Of a DNA stretch of 12,930 nucleotides, positions 5,431-12,826 are shown piece by piece. Numbering within the stretch: the stretch's first letter is position 1; each line of letters begins with the position of its first letter. The notes below the pieces were generated by a model. The model was given only the letters and a program-made list of their open reading frames with translations, was not told where the DNA came from and ran no database searches. The translations under genes and the position numbers were made by a program. Source of the DNA: Peptococcaceae bacterium (GTDB taxonomy: Bacteria; Bacillota; Desulfitobacteriia; Desulfitobacteriales; Desulfitobacteriaceae); contig JAITOS010000004.1 in assembly GCA_031289815.1 (NCBI GenBank), positions 1-12,930 of the forward strand, read 5' to 3'.

Positions 5431-6372
5431 ATGAAGACCTTGGCCAAAGAGAGATTTCAGGGGAAGGATTTTTTGTCTTTACAGGATTTTACGCAAGATG
5501 AACTGCTGTATTTGATTGAAGTGGGGCGTACCCTTAAAGAAGAACGGCGCGCCGGGATTCCGCACCCGCATCTACAGGGGAAGACCCTGGGCATGATTTT
5601 CACGAAATCTTCGACCCGGACGCGGGTATCTTTTGAAGTAGGGATGTTTCAATTAGGCGGACACGCTTTATTCCTGAGCAACCGGGATATTCAGCTGGGG
5701 CGCGGCGAAACGGTCGCCGATACGGCCAGGACGCTGTCGCGCATGGTGGATGGGATCATGATTCGGACCTATAGCCATGAGGAAGTACTCGAATTGGCGG
5801 CCTACAGTTCGGCGCCGGTGATCAATGGTTTGACGGATTTGCATCATCCCTGTCAGGTATTGGGGGATCTCATGACCATTCAGGAGCATAAAGGGCGTTT
5901 AGCCGGGTTGAAATTGACCTACATCGGCGATGGCAATAATATGGCGCATTCCCTGCTCTATGCGGCTAAAATGGGAATGCAGGTGGTGATCGCTTCCCCG
6001 TCCGGCTATAAACCGAAGGCGGAAGTGGTGGCGTCAGCCCGGACAGACGCGGCGGCCTATGGCGGCGCGATCACGATTATGGATGATCCGCTGGCGGCGG
6101 CGGCAGAGGCGGATGTACTCTATACCGACGTCTGGGCGAGTATGGGACAGGAAGAAGAGACGGAGAAACGGCGGCGGGATTTTGCCGGCTATCAGATCAA
6201 TCGCGAGACCCTGAAAATAGCGCGGCGGGATTGTATCGTGCTTCACTGTCTGCCGGCGCACCGCGAGGAAGAAATTACCGCCGAGGTGATGGACGGCCCG
6301 CATTCGCTGGTGTTTGAGGAAGCGGAAAACCGCCTGCATATCGAGAAGGCCATCATGGCGCTGATCATGTAA
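5431..6372 (+). CDS. argF: Ornithine carbamoyltransferase
   Basis: This 313-residue protein has the full set of ornithine transcarbamylase motifs: SSTRTR (60-65, carbamoyl phosphate binding), HPCQ (139-142), DVWASMG (233-239, ornithine loop) and HCLPAHR (272-278, containing the active-site Cys). It converts ornithine and carbamoyl phosphate to citrulline in the cytoplasm, the sixth step of arginine synthesis. The HCLP cysteine and the DxxxSMG loop separate it from aspartate carbamoyltransferase. Length is normal for the family. ATG 5431 has GAGGAGAGG ending 10 bases upstream. A strong promoter with an ARG-box-like site lies directly before it. argG follows 102 bases after the stop with no terminator between (only a 6-bp stem at 6412-6438 without a T run), so the two form an operon. 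The anabolic role is supported by the argG neighbour; no arcA or arcC deiminase pathway genes are present. Confidence 0.97.
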   Translation: MKTLAKERFQGKDFLSLQDFTQDELLYLIEVGRTLKEERRAGIPHPHLQGKTLGMIFTKSSTRTRVSFEVGMFQLGGHALFLSNRDIQLGRGETVADTARTLSRMVDGIMIRTYSHEEVLELAAYSSAPVINGLTDLHHPCQVLGDLMTIQEHKGRLAGLKLTYIGDGNNMAHSLLYAAKMGMQVVIASPSGYKPKAEVVASARTDAAAYGGAITIMDDPLAAAAEADVLYTDVWASMGQEEETEKRRRDFAGYQINRETLKIARRDCIVLHCLPAHREEEITAEVMDGPHSLVFEEAENRLHIEKAIMALIM

Positions 6373-6474
6373 GCCAGAGCTTCAGGCGTATGACCGTTTG
6401 CAATATCCGGGGCGGCTGCGATCGGCAGGGAGAGCCGCAAAGTCAGAAAGTCAGAAAGAAGGATGGAAGAAAGA

Positions 6475-7683
6475 ATGGAAAAAATCGTATTGGCCTATTC
6501 CGGCGGACTGGACACCTCAATTATCATTCCCTGGCTGAAAGAAAATTATGGCTATGAGGTGATCGCTATGGCCGCGGACTTGGGCCAGGGGGAAGAATTG
6601 GAACCGCTGAACGAAAAAGCGATCAAGAGCGGCGCCAGCAAACTGTACATTGAAGATTTAAGAGAAGAATTCATCACGGACTTTATTTATCCGACATTAA
6701 AAGCGGGGGCGGTCTATGAAGGCAGATACCTGTTAGGCACCTCGTTTGCCCGACCGCTGATCGCCAAACGGCTGGTGGAGATTGCCCATCGGGAAGGAGC
6801 GGTGGCCGTAGCGCACGGGGCTACCGGCAAAGGCAACGATCAAGTACGCTTCGAGCTGACCGTCATGGCGCTGGATCCGGAGCTGAAGGTGATTGCGCCC
6901 TGGCGGCTCTGGGACATTGCCTCGCGGGAAGACGCCTATGATTACGCGACGGCTCGCGGCATTCCGATACCGGTCAGCAAAGCCCGCGCCTATAGTATGG
7001 ACCGCAATCTTTGGCATCTGAGCCATGAGGGAGCGGATTTAGAGGATCCGGCCAATGAACCGTTGCCGGATATGTACCTTCTGGGGGTAGCGCCGGAAAA
7101 CGCGCCGGATCAAGCGGCCTATGTGGAATTGAGCTTTGAGAAGGGTCTCCCTGTCGCCGTGGACGGACAGGCGCTCGGGCCGGTTCAGCTGCTGGAAAGG
7201 CTGAACGAGCTGGGGGGCCGTAACGGGGTCGGAATCGTCGATATGGTGGAAAACCGTCTGGTGGGGATGAAATCCAGAGGGGTGTACGAAACGCCGGGAG
7301 GAACCATTCTCTATACCGCGCATGAAGCGCTGGAGCAGTTAACCCTGGATCGGATGACCCTGCACTATAAGCAGCAGCTGGCTTTGCGGTACGCGGATCT
7401 GGTGTACGAAGGGATTTGGTATGCGCCTCTACGGGAAGCGCTGGACGCTTTTGTCGATGTGACCCAACAGAACGTGACGGGTACGGTGCGGCTGAAGCTC
7501 TATAAAGGCAGCTGCACTCCGGCCGGTATGCAGTCTCCCTATTCCCTGTATAATCAAGAGTTTGCGACCTTTGGCCGTGACGGGGTGTATGATCAGAAAG
7601 ACGCGGAAGGCTTTATCCACCTATTCGGGTTGCCCTTAAAAGTCCGGGCGCTGATGGAAAAGAAAGCGGGATTACGACCGTAG
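6475..7683 (+). CDS. argG: Argininosuccinate synthase
   Basis: The 402-residue protein begins MEKIVLAYSGGLDTS, the family's ATP-binding loop (residues 7-15). It continues with HGATGKGNDQVRFE (114-127, aspartate/citrulline and ATP contacts), YSMDRNLWHLSHEG (173-186) and the conserved C-terminal half with SRGVYETPGG and KLYKGSC. It joins citrulline and aspartate with ATP to give argininosuccinate, directly after ArgF. I prefer ATG 6475 to ATG 6463 because AAGGATGG gives a properly spaced ribosome binding site for the former, while the latter has its SD touching the start codon; the family also usually begins two or three residues before VLAYSGG. A tandem AGTCAGAA pair (6441-6456) lies in the leader. 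No argH follows. The last 71 bases overlap the 3' end of the opposing gene. Length and motifs are normal, with no sign of truncation. Confidence 0.97.
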   Translation: MEKIVLAYSGGLDTSIIIPWLKENYGYEVIAMAADLGQGEELEPLNEKAIKSGASKLYIEDLREEFITDFIYPTLKAGAVYEGRYLLGTSFARPLIAKRLVEIAHREGAVAVAHGATGKGNDQVRFELTVMALDPELKVIAPWRLWDIASREDAYDYATARGIPIPVSKARAYSMDRNLWHLSHEGADLEDPANEPLPDMYLLGVAPENAPDQAAYVELSFEKGLPVAVDGQALGPVQLLERLNELGGRNGVGIVDMVENRLVGMKSRGVYETPGGTILYTAHEALEQLTLDRMTLHYKQQLALRYADLVYEGIWYAPLREALDAFVDVTQQNVTGTVRLKLYKGSCTPAGMQSPYSLYNQEFATFGRDGVYDQKDAEGFIHLFGLPLKVRALMEKKAGLRP

Positions 7684-9736
7684 GAACCGCGGCGTATTTG
7701 GCCTTGACCGCGCTCCGCCAATTCGCTTCAAAGACGGCCAGGGAGACGCCGGTGATTTCCTCAAAGTTGTTGTAATTTCTGAGGACGGCGCTGAGCTTAT
7801 CGTAGCCGTAGGTTTGAATGAAATACTCGATAATCGTGTAAGAAAGCTCATAGCCGCCGAGATCCGGCCAGACGTCGTAGTTGTTTTCCAACTGGTCAAA
7901 GGTCGGAATCGCGGCTTTGCGTGCGTATTTGCTGATCGTCTCAGGGCGGCTGTTGGTTTTGCTTTCAAAACAGGCGACGCCCTCATCTAACCAGTGCGGT
8001 AAAGTCGTGGCGGTGATGATGTTTAAGCGGGCGTTGATGTTGTGGGTGGCTTCGTGGGTCAGGGTGGCGGCAAAATCGTCGAAAGAATAGCGTAGCACGC
8101 GGGGCGACAGGGCCTGGATGGCGCCGATGAAGGAGCAGGCGGCTGACCAGTCGTAGATGCCGGAAGCGGCGAGGTAGCTCTCCTGGTCGGGATAGATATT
8201 GATCCGTTGCAGTCCTTCCAGACGGAAATGCAAGTCGGCCTGGATCTGGGTGTAATTGCTCTCCAGGGTGGCGGCCAGGGCTTGCAGGATGGACTGATCC
8301 TGATCGCTGGAATAAAAGACAAAGTGCGGACTTTGCAGCTGGTATTTGAGGCTGGCGGGGGAATTTCCGGTATAGGTATCGAAGTATACGTAGTACCCTT
8401 GGCCGTTTTTCAGCAAAATTGTCAGCTTGTACGTCGCGTTGGCAGTATAGTTTTGGGCGTCGGTGATCGTTAAGGTGAGGATGTTTTGCTCAACCGTCAG
8501 CTCGACGGGAATGACCTGGTTGCTTTTTGTGAGTACAATGTAGCTAAAATCGCGTAAATGGACGTCGGCGGAAAAAGAGACGGTCCAGGGCGCGTTCAGG
8601 GAAACCTGACGCTGATCAGGAAACGGCGTCCAGCGGCCAGAGGAAACGAGCGGCGTCGCAGCGGCGGCGGTGACGGCAAGCGGCTGAACCGCGTTGATCG
8701 CGGTGATGCTCAGGCTTTGGAAACGCTCAAGTCCGTCCTCATAACTCTGAACGAGGGCGGATGTCACCGCGCCTTCGCCGCCCAGAACGGTAAATTGCCG
8801 GATGTTTTGGCTCTTGGCGGACAGATACTCGGTGATGCGGCTGTCAGCTGTCTTGCTCAGTAAAACGATGGGAGCGCCTGCCTTGGCGGCCAGCGCGCTT
8901 CCGGACAGGGCGTCGGCGAAGGCCTGATCGGTCGCCAGATAAACGTTGTCAAACGTATAGTCGAAATCGAATTTTTCTAAAACCTTGAGGTTGGTGTCGG
9001 TGGCGTCGGCTCCCTGAATGAGCGTCGGGTTGGGGCAGAGCTGGATCAGGGAGGAAGGCAGATCAGAAGCGGTGGAGATGAGGTAGGTTTTTTGGATATT
9101 TCGCCCGCTCAGATAGCTTTTGAGGCCATCGGTCGCCTGATTGTCCGCCAGGAGAATGGGAATACCCTTTTGACCGGCGTAGGAGGAAATGATCAGGGCG
9201 TTGGGAAAGTCATTCCCCGTGGTCACGATTAGCTGACCGGAATCGCTGCCCATATATTTGGCGATTTCCACGGAAGTAGCGTAGCGATCCAAACCGGCTA
9301 ACCGGATATAGGAGATGCCCATGTCGGACAGTTGCCGCTCGACCGTCGCGGAGACCACCCCGGTGCCGCCGACGATGATCACCTGACGGACGCGGCGGGA
9401 CTGCAAGGCGTCCTGGGTCACGGGGGTTAAACGGTTGGTTTCGGTCAACAGAATCGGCGCGTTTAGCTTTTGGGCCAGCGGCACAGAGGACAGCGCGTCC
9501 GGAAAGTTCTCCCCATAGGCCAGGATGGCGATATCAGCGCCGTTGGGCCAGCCCTGTGCGGCAATGTCGGCGGCGGTTTCATAGCGGTTAGCGCCGGCGA
9601 GTCGGCTGACGGGATCAGCGGCGTCGGCGGTCAGCGGCAAGCATAATACGCTGAAGAACAGAGCCGTCAGAAAAATATAAAGATATACTTGCGCGATTTT
9701 GCGGTTGAATCCGAGTCTCTTGTTTTGATACGTCAT
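7613..9736 (-). CDS. Secreted CW_binding_2 protein with gluzincin-type metallopeptidase domain
   Basis: A 707-residue protein. The signal peptide spans residues 1 to about 39 (YLYIFLTALFFSVLCLPLTA, cleavage near ADA). Three CW_binding_2 repeats follow: 44-135 (RLAGANRYETA, VIIVGGTGVVS), 145-232 (RLAGLDRYATS; the usual GG strand is replaced by LISTASD), and about 239-330 (degenerate start, FTVLGGEGAVT). Residues about 376-458 resemble a bacterial Ig-like (SbsA/Big_5) beta domain. The C-terminal part (about 467-680) has HEATH (561-565) and, 19 residues later, WLDEG (582-586): the HExxH plus downstream Glu of gluzincin, 'peptidase MA-like' enzymes. His561, Glu562, His565 and Glu585 would form the zinc site. 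Substrate is unknown; location is outside the cell, bound to wall polymer. ATG 9736 has AGGAGG at 9746-9741. The last 23 or so residues are read antisense to argG, so the C-terminal tail may be non-native. Confidence 0.88.
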   Translation of the reverse strand: MTYQNKRLGFNRKIAQVYLYIFLTALFFSVLCLPLTADAADPVSRLAGANRYETAADIAAQGWPNGADIAILAYGENFPDALSSVPLAQKLNAPILLTETNRLTPVTQDALQSRRVRQVIIVGGTGVVSATVERQLSDMGISYIRLAGLDRYATSVEIAKYMGSDSGQLIVTTGNDFPNALIISSYAGQKGIPILLADNQATDGLKSYLSGRNIQKTYLISTASDLPSSLIQLCPNPTLIQGADATDTNLKVLEKFDFDYTFDNVYLATDQAFADALSGSALAAKAGAPIVLLSKTADSRITEYLSAKSQNIRQFTVLGGEGAVTSALVQSYEDGLERFQSLSITAINAVQPLAVTAAAATPLVSSGRWTPFPDQRQVSLNAPWTVSFSADVHLRDFSYIVLTKSNQVIPVELTVEQNILTLTITDAQNYTANATYKLTILLKNGQGYYVYFDTYTGNSPASLKYQLQSPHFVFYSSDQDQSILQALAATLESNYTQIQADLHFRLEGLQRINIYPDQESYLAASGIYDWSAACSFIGAIQALSPRVLRYSFDDFAATLTHEATHNINARLNIITATTLPHWLDEGVACFESKTNSRPETISKYARKAAIPTFDQLENNYDVWPDLGGYELSYTIIEYFIQTYGYDKLSAVLRNYNNFEEITGVSLAVFEANWRSAVKAKYAAVPTVVIPLSFPSAPGLLRATRIGG

Positions 9737-9771
9737 GGTTCCTCCTGCTCTCTTTGTCTTGACGGAAATGA

Positions 9772-9805
9772 TCGTTCAATCGTTAAGATTGACGACGGCG
9801 CCGTC
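9772..9805 (-). promoter_or_regulatory. Hairpins in the leader of the metallopeptidase gene
   Basis: TCGT-CAATC (9772-9781, one bulged T) pairs with GATTG-ACGA (9787-9795) around a GTTAA loop. It overlaps by two bases a perfect 12-base palindrome GACGGCGCCGTC (9794-9805). Both lie in the ~115-base untranslated leader, 27-60 bases before the ribosome binding site. A role in mRNA stability or regulation is possible; no known riboswitch is recognised. Confidence 0.4.
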
Positions 9806-9859
9806 TGTTTATCTGGGAATAGATTCTTGCTTGAGGGGGGAGAATCCTTCCGCATCACA

Positions 9860-9888
9860 GTTATATCATAATTATTTCACAAGTTTAA
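9860..9888 (-). promoter_or_regulatory. Promoter of the metallopeptidase gene
   Basis: On the minus strand TTAAAC (9888-9883), a 17-base spacer and TATAAC (9865-9860) preceded by TGA give an extended -10 promoter. The start would be near 9853, leaving a long leader before ATG 9736. Confidence 0.55.
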
Positions 9889-10012
9889 AGGGATATGAGC
9901 GCCAGGTTTTGCGGCAAACAGGGCAACAACGCGATAGACCCATAGATAATGTGTAAAATGATGCGTCTATGGGTCTGTATGTGCGTGAGCCTTGCCGCAA
10001 CATATTTCCCTT
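9888..10012. repeat. Long imperfect inverted repeat, about 125 bases
   Basis: Four nested pairings are visible: AAGGGATATG (9888-9897) with CATATTTCCCTT (10001-10012, two extra T); TTGCGGCAA (9909-9917) with TTGCCGCAA (9992-10000); ACGC (9929-9932) with GCGT (9983-9986); and AGACCCATAGA (9936-9946) with TCTATGGGTCT (9966-9976). A 19-base A/T-rich loop is left in the centre. It fills the space between the divergent promoters of the metallopeptidase gene and nadE and is outside both predicted transcripts. It could be a small non-autonomous element (MITE-like), a DNA-level regulatory site, or an RNA with its own promoter. Confidence 0.65.
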
Positions 10013-10019
10013 CATTTGG

Positions 10020-10049
10020 TTGTTTTAGCTGGTCGGCGGGTGTTATACT
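10020..10049 (+). promoter_or_regulatory. Promoter of nadE
   Basis: TTGTTT (10020-10025), an 18-base spacer and TATACT (10044-10049) preceded by TGT (extended -10) lie about 110 bases before the nadE start. The leader contains an in-frame ATG at 10072 with a weak ribosome binding site. Confidence 0.6.
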
Positions 10050-10161
10050 GAGGTATGATTTGGGGATAGGCATGGACGTCGGATTGAAGAAGGATGAAAT
10101 CATCCGGCGACTGAACATAAAAGTAGAATCGCGCGCAGACGGGAAAGGAGATGGATCATTT

Positions 10162-12117
10162 ATGAAAAAGGACGATTTTGGCTTTGTCCGCGCCGGGATC
10201 GGGGTTCCGCAGGTGCGAGTCGCCGATCCGGCCTTTAATGTGGATCAGATCATCGCCCTGGCGGCGACGCTGGCTGCGGAACGGGCGCAGGTAGCTGTAT
10301 TTCCGGAATTAAGCGTTACTGGCTACACCTGCGGCGATTTATTTCAGCAGCGCTCCTTGCTCATGGGCGCGGAACGGGAGCTGGAACGCCTGATCCGCCA
10401 GGTCCAAGCGGATATGCTGATCGTGGTGGGGATGCCGGTGACGGCGGATCAGCAGTTGTTTAATTGCGCGGTGGCGTTTCATCGCGGCCGCATTTTAGGG
10501 GTCGTGCCTAAGACGTTCATCCCGAACTACAGCGAATATTATGAGCGGCGCTGGTTTGCTCCGGCGGCGGCGCGAAGGAGTGACCGGATCACGCTCTGCG
10601 GCCAAACGGTTCCTTTCCGGGAAAACTTGCTTTTCCACGATGAGAATTCTGAACTGATCGTAGGAATCGAGCTCTGTGAAGACCTCTGGACGCCGATTCC
10701 TCCCAGTTCTTATCACGCCTTGTACGGCGCGAATTTGTTGCTGAACCTGTCCGCCAGCAATGATATCGCCGGCAAGAAGGACTATCGGCGCAAGCTGGTT
10801 TCCCAGCAATCGGCCAGAACGATAGCCGGCTATGTGTATGTTTCGGCGGGCAATGGCGAATCCACGACCGATGTGGTGTACGGCGGGCATTCCCTGATTG
10901 CGGAAAATGGGATTTTGCTGGAGGAACGGAGCGCAGGCTCATCCGGCTCAGCCCTGGTCATGACGGCGGATGTGGATATTCAGAAGCTGACGCATGACCG
11001 GCTGCGGCAGAATAATTGGATGGAGAGGAAACTGCCGCTGGATTACGTCACGGTGGATTTTGCGCTGGCTCCGGACAGCGGGCCGGAGGACTGGCGGCGG
11101 ACGGTCGATCCTTATCCCTTTATTCCGGGAACCATCGAAGATATGGACAGCCGCTGCCAGGAGATATTCGCCATTCAAGCCGCTGGATTAAGACAGCGGC
11201 TCAGTCAAACAGGCATAAAAAAAGCCGTCCTCGGACTTTCCGGCGGTCTGGATTCGACGCTGGCGATGCTGGTGAGCTATGAAGCGTTTAAACAGCTGCA
11301 ACTTCCCGCCGCCAATCTCATCGGGGTCAGTATGCCCGGCTTCGGGACGACCAGCCGGACGTATGGCAATTCGATCCAGGTGATGAAGGGACTGGCGGTC
11401 AGCATTCGGGAAATACCGATTCAGGAGGCTTGTTTACAGCATTTTAAGGATATCGGGCATGATCCCGCGATTCACGACGTCACCTATGAAAATGTGCAGG
11501 CGCGGGAGCGTACCCAGATCCTGATGGATATCGCCAATAAAGAAGGCGGGCTCGTGGTCGGAACAGGCGATCTATCGGAATTGGCGATGGGCTGGGCGAC
11601 CTATAACGGCGACCATATGAGTATGTACGCGGTGAACACGGGCGTACCGAAAACCCTGGTGAGCTACCTGGTGCGCTGGTACGCCGCCAAAAGCGAGCGT
11701 CAGGAGATCAGGGAGGCCCTGCTGGATATTCTGGATACCCCCGTCAGTCCGGAACTGCTGCCGCCGGACGCGGACGGGAAAATCCGGCAAAAAACGGAGG
11801 AGCTGATCGGTCCCTACGCGCTGCACGATTTCTTCCTGTATCAGATGATTCGGCAGGGCTTCGGCCCCGGCAAGATTCTTTATCTGGCCGCCATCGCTTT
11901 TAAGGATCAATATGGCAAACAGGAGATCCTGGGCTGGCTCAAGCTCTTCTATCGGCGGTTTTTTACGCAGCAGTTCAAGCGTTCCTGCCTGCCGGACGGG
12001 CCTAAGGTCGGCTCGGTCGCGCTGTCCCCCAGAGGAGATTGGCGAATGCCCAGCGACGCCAGCTATGCGCTGTGGCTGAGCGAGCTGGAAGCGTGGGAGC
12101 ATGAAGCGCCGAACTGA
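10162..12117 (+). CDS. nadE: Glutamine-dependent NAD+ synthetase
   Basis: This 651-residue two-domain enzyme has an N-terminal nitrilase-type glutaminase domain (about 8-300) with the triad Glu49 (FPELSVTGY), Lys117 (VPKTFIPNY) and Cys172 (ELCEDLW). The C-terminal synthetase domain (about 330-640) carries the ATP pyrophosphatase loop LSGGLDST (359-366) and the conserved GTGDLSELAMGWATYNGDHMSMYAVN segment around 467-492. It amidates nicotinic acid adenine dinucleotide to NAD+, using ammonia released from glutamine and passed between the domains. Length fits the glutamine-dependent long form rather than the short ammonia-only form. ATG 10162 has AAGGAG 11 bases upstream, and family similarity starts at once. 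Extension to ATG 10072 would add 30 residues without recognisable family similarity. The gene is a single unit with its own promoter and terminator; no other NAD pathway genes are adjacent. Confidence 0.96.
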   Translation: MKKDDFGFVRAGIGVPQVRVADPAFNVDQIIALAATLAAERAQVAVFPELSVTGYTCGDLFQQRSLLMGAERELERLIRQVQADMLIVVGMPVTADQQLFNCAVAFHRGRILGVVPKTFIPNYSEYYERRWFAPAAARRSDRITLCGQTVPFRENLLFHDENSELIVGIELCEDLWTPIPPSSYHALYGANLLLNLSASNDIAGKKDYRRKLVSQQSARTIAGYVYVSAGNGESTTDVVYGGHSLIAENGILLEERSAGSSGSALVMTADVDIQKLTHDRLRQNNWMERKLPLDYVTVDFALAPDSGPEDWRRTVDPYPFIPGTIEDMDSRCQEIFAIQAAGLRQRLSQTGIKKAVLGLSGGLDSTLAMLVSYEAFKQLQLPAANLIGVSMPGFGTTSRTYGNSIQVMKGLAVSIREIPIQEACLQHFKDIGHDPAIHDVTYENVQARERTQILMDIANKEGGLVVGTGDLSELAMGWATYNGDHMSMYAVNTGVPKTLVSYLVRWYAAKSERQEIREALLDILDTPVSPELLPPDADGKIRQKTEELIGPYALHDFFLYQMIRQGFGPGKILYLAAIAFKDQYGKQEILGWLKLFYRRFFTQQFKRSCLPDGPKVGSVALSPRGDWRMPSDASYALWLSELEAWEHEAPN

Positions 12118-12158
12118 GCGGAGCAGATAAGAGCGGGTTATCCTTTGGCGGGGTTGAC

Positions 12159-12192
12159 GGGCGTCTGGCGTTTTTGCGCGGACGCCTGTTTT
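12159..12192 (+). terminator. Rho-independent terminator of nadE
   Basis: GGCGTC (12160-12165) pairs with GACGCC (12181-12186), and inner TG/CG pairs extend the stem around a TTTTTG loop; TGTTTT follows. It lies 42 bases after the nadE stop and roughly marks the end of the GC-rich host-like sequence. Confidence 0.8.
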
Positions 12193-12260
12193 AACAGATA
12201 CAGACAGTCGTGAGTAGTTATTCGTCAAAAATCCAGTATTTATAAGGGTTTTAGTAGTAT

Positions 12261-12323
12261 GTAGAAGTGGTGAGAAGTAGGGAAATGTATGTAATTCATA
12301 CATTATTCCTACACCATTTCTAC
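12261..12323. repeat. Inverted repeat beside the integrase gene; possible attachment site or terminator
   Basis: The left arm GTAGAAGTGGTG (12261-12272) matches the inverse of CACCATTTCTAC (12312-12323) with one mismatch. The inner arms AATGTATG (12284-12291) and CATACATT (12297-12304) are perfect around TAATT, and GTAGG/CCTAC pairs lie between. It starts three bases beyond the 3' end of the integrase gene. Tyrosine recombinases commonly have their attachment site next to the gene, so an att core is plausible; it could also be the integrase terminator, although the minus-strand T run is poor. Confidence 0.5.
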
Positions 12324-12325
12324 GC

Positions 12326-12826
12326 CTACTTTATTTTTTCCATCTCATTTTTCAACCAATTAAATTCTCTTTTAGTATAGACTTTTTCTGTCATGTCTGA
12401 TATCGAGTGACCGACGATGTATTTGATAGCATACTCATCAACGCCGTATTTTTTAGCAAGGGTTACGAAATGTTTTCTTCCGTCATGAGGTCTATGTTCG
12501 GCGTTGAGTTTTAACGTTTCTTTGATCCGTTCGAAGCATTTTTTATAACGTTCATAGGTGAGCGATATATTTCCTCGACCACGTGTTGACTCTAAATAAT
12601 TAAATAGATAGTCGCTTTCAAGACTTTCAGCTTCTTTATATTTTTTATCGACTAACGGTCGTATCTTAGAGTGAATGGGGACTATTCTATCTGTTCCAGC
12701 GTCCGTCTTCATTCCGCCCTTAAAAGACCATTTTTCAAGATCGACATCTTTGAGTTTTATAAAACCAAGCTCTTGCGGTCTCCATCCAGAATGACATTGA
12801 ATAAGTAATACACTCAACTTTCGCAC
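12326..12826 (-). CDS. Tyrosine recombinase (integrase), catalytic half only, 5'-truncated
   Basis: The 166 codons encode the catalytic domain of a phage-type tyrosine recombinase with all active-site residues: Arg16 (SGWRPQEL), Lys40 (GGMKTDAG), His114 and Arg117 (HRPHDGRKHF), His140 (IVGHS) and Tyr150 (EKVYTKRE, the nucleophile). Such enzymes cut and join DNA at att sites during phage or island integration. Family members have 300-400 residues with arm-binding and SAM-like core-binding domains before this part; here those are missing. The frame runs back only eight codons from GTG 12826 to a stop at 12850-12848, and there is no ribosome binding site. The gene is therefore probably a pseudogene fragment left by an insertion or deletion near 12815-12830. 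Its AT-rich composition (many AAA, ATT and TTA codons) contrasts with every other gene here and indicates foreign origin. An inverted repeat lies directly after its stop. Confidence 0.82.
   Translation of the reverse strand: MRKLSVLLIQCHSGWRPQELGFIKLKDVDLEKWSFKGGMKTDAGTDRIVPIHSKIRPLVDKKYKEAESLESDYLFNYLESTRGRGNISLTYERYKKCFERIKETLKLNAEHRPHDGRKHFVTLAKKYGVDEYAIKYIVGHSISDMTEKVYTKREFNWLKNEMEKIK

Noticed and set aside
9949..10161. Upstream extension of nadE
   Set aside because: It includes the inverted repeat and the nadE promoter; the family sequence and the strong ribosome binding site place the start at 10162.
11572..12303. A 243-codon open frame on the minus strand across the 3' end of nadE
   Set aside because: It is the antisense shadow of the strongly supported nadE gene; the translation is rich in Arg, Gln and Pro without any recognisable domain, and it crosses the nadE terminator and the composition break.
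12118..12325. A tRNA gene as integration target next to the integrase
   Set aside because: No cloverleaf with a T-loop GTTCRA motif and acceptor stem could be found on either strand.
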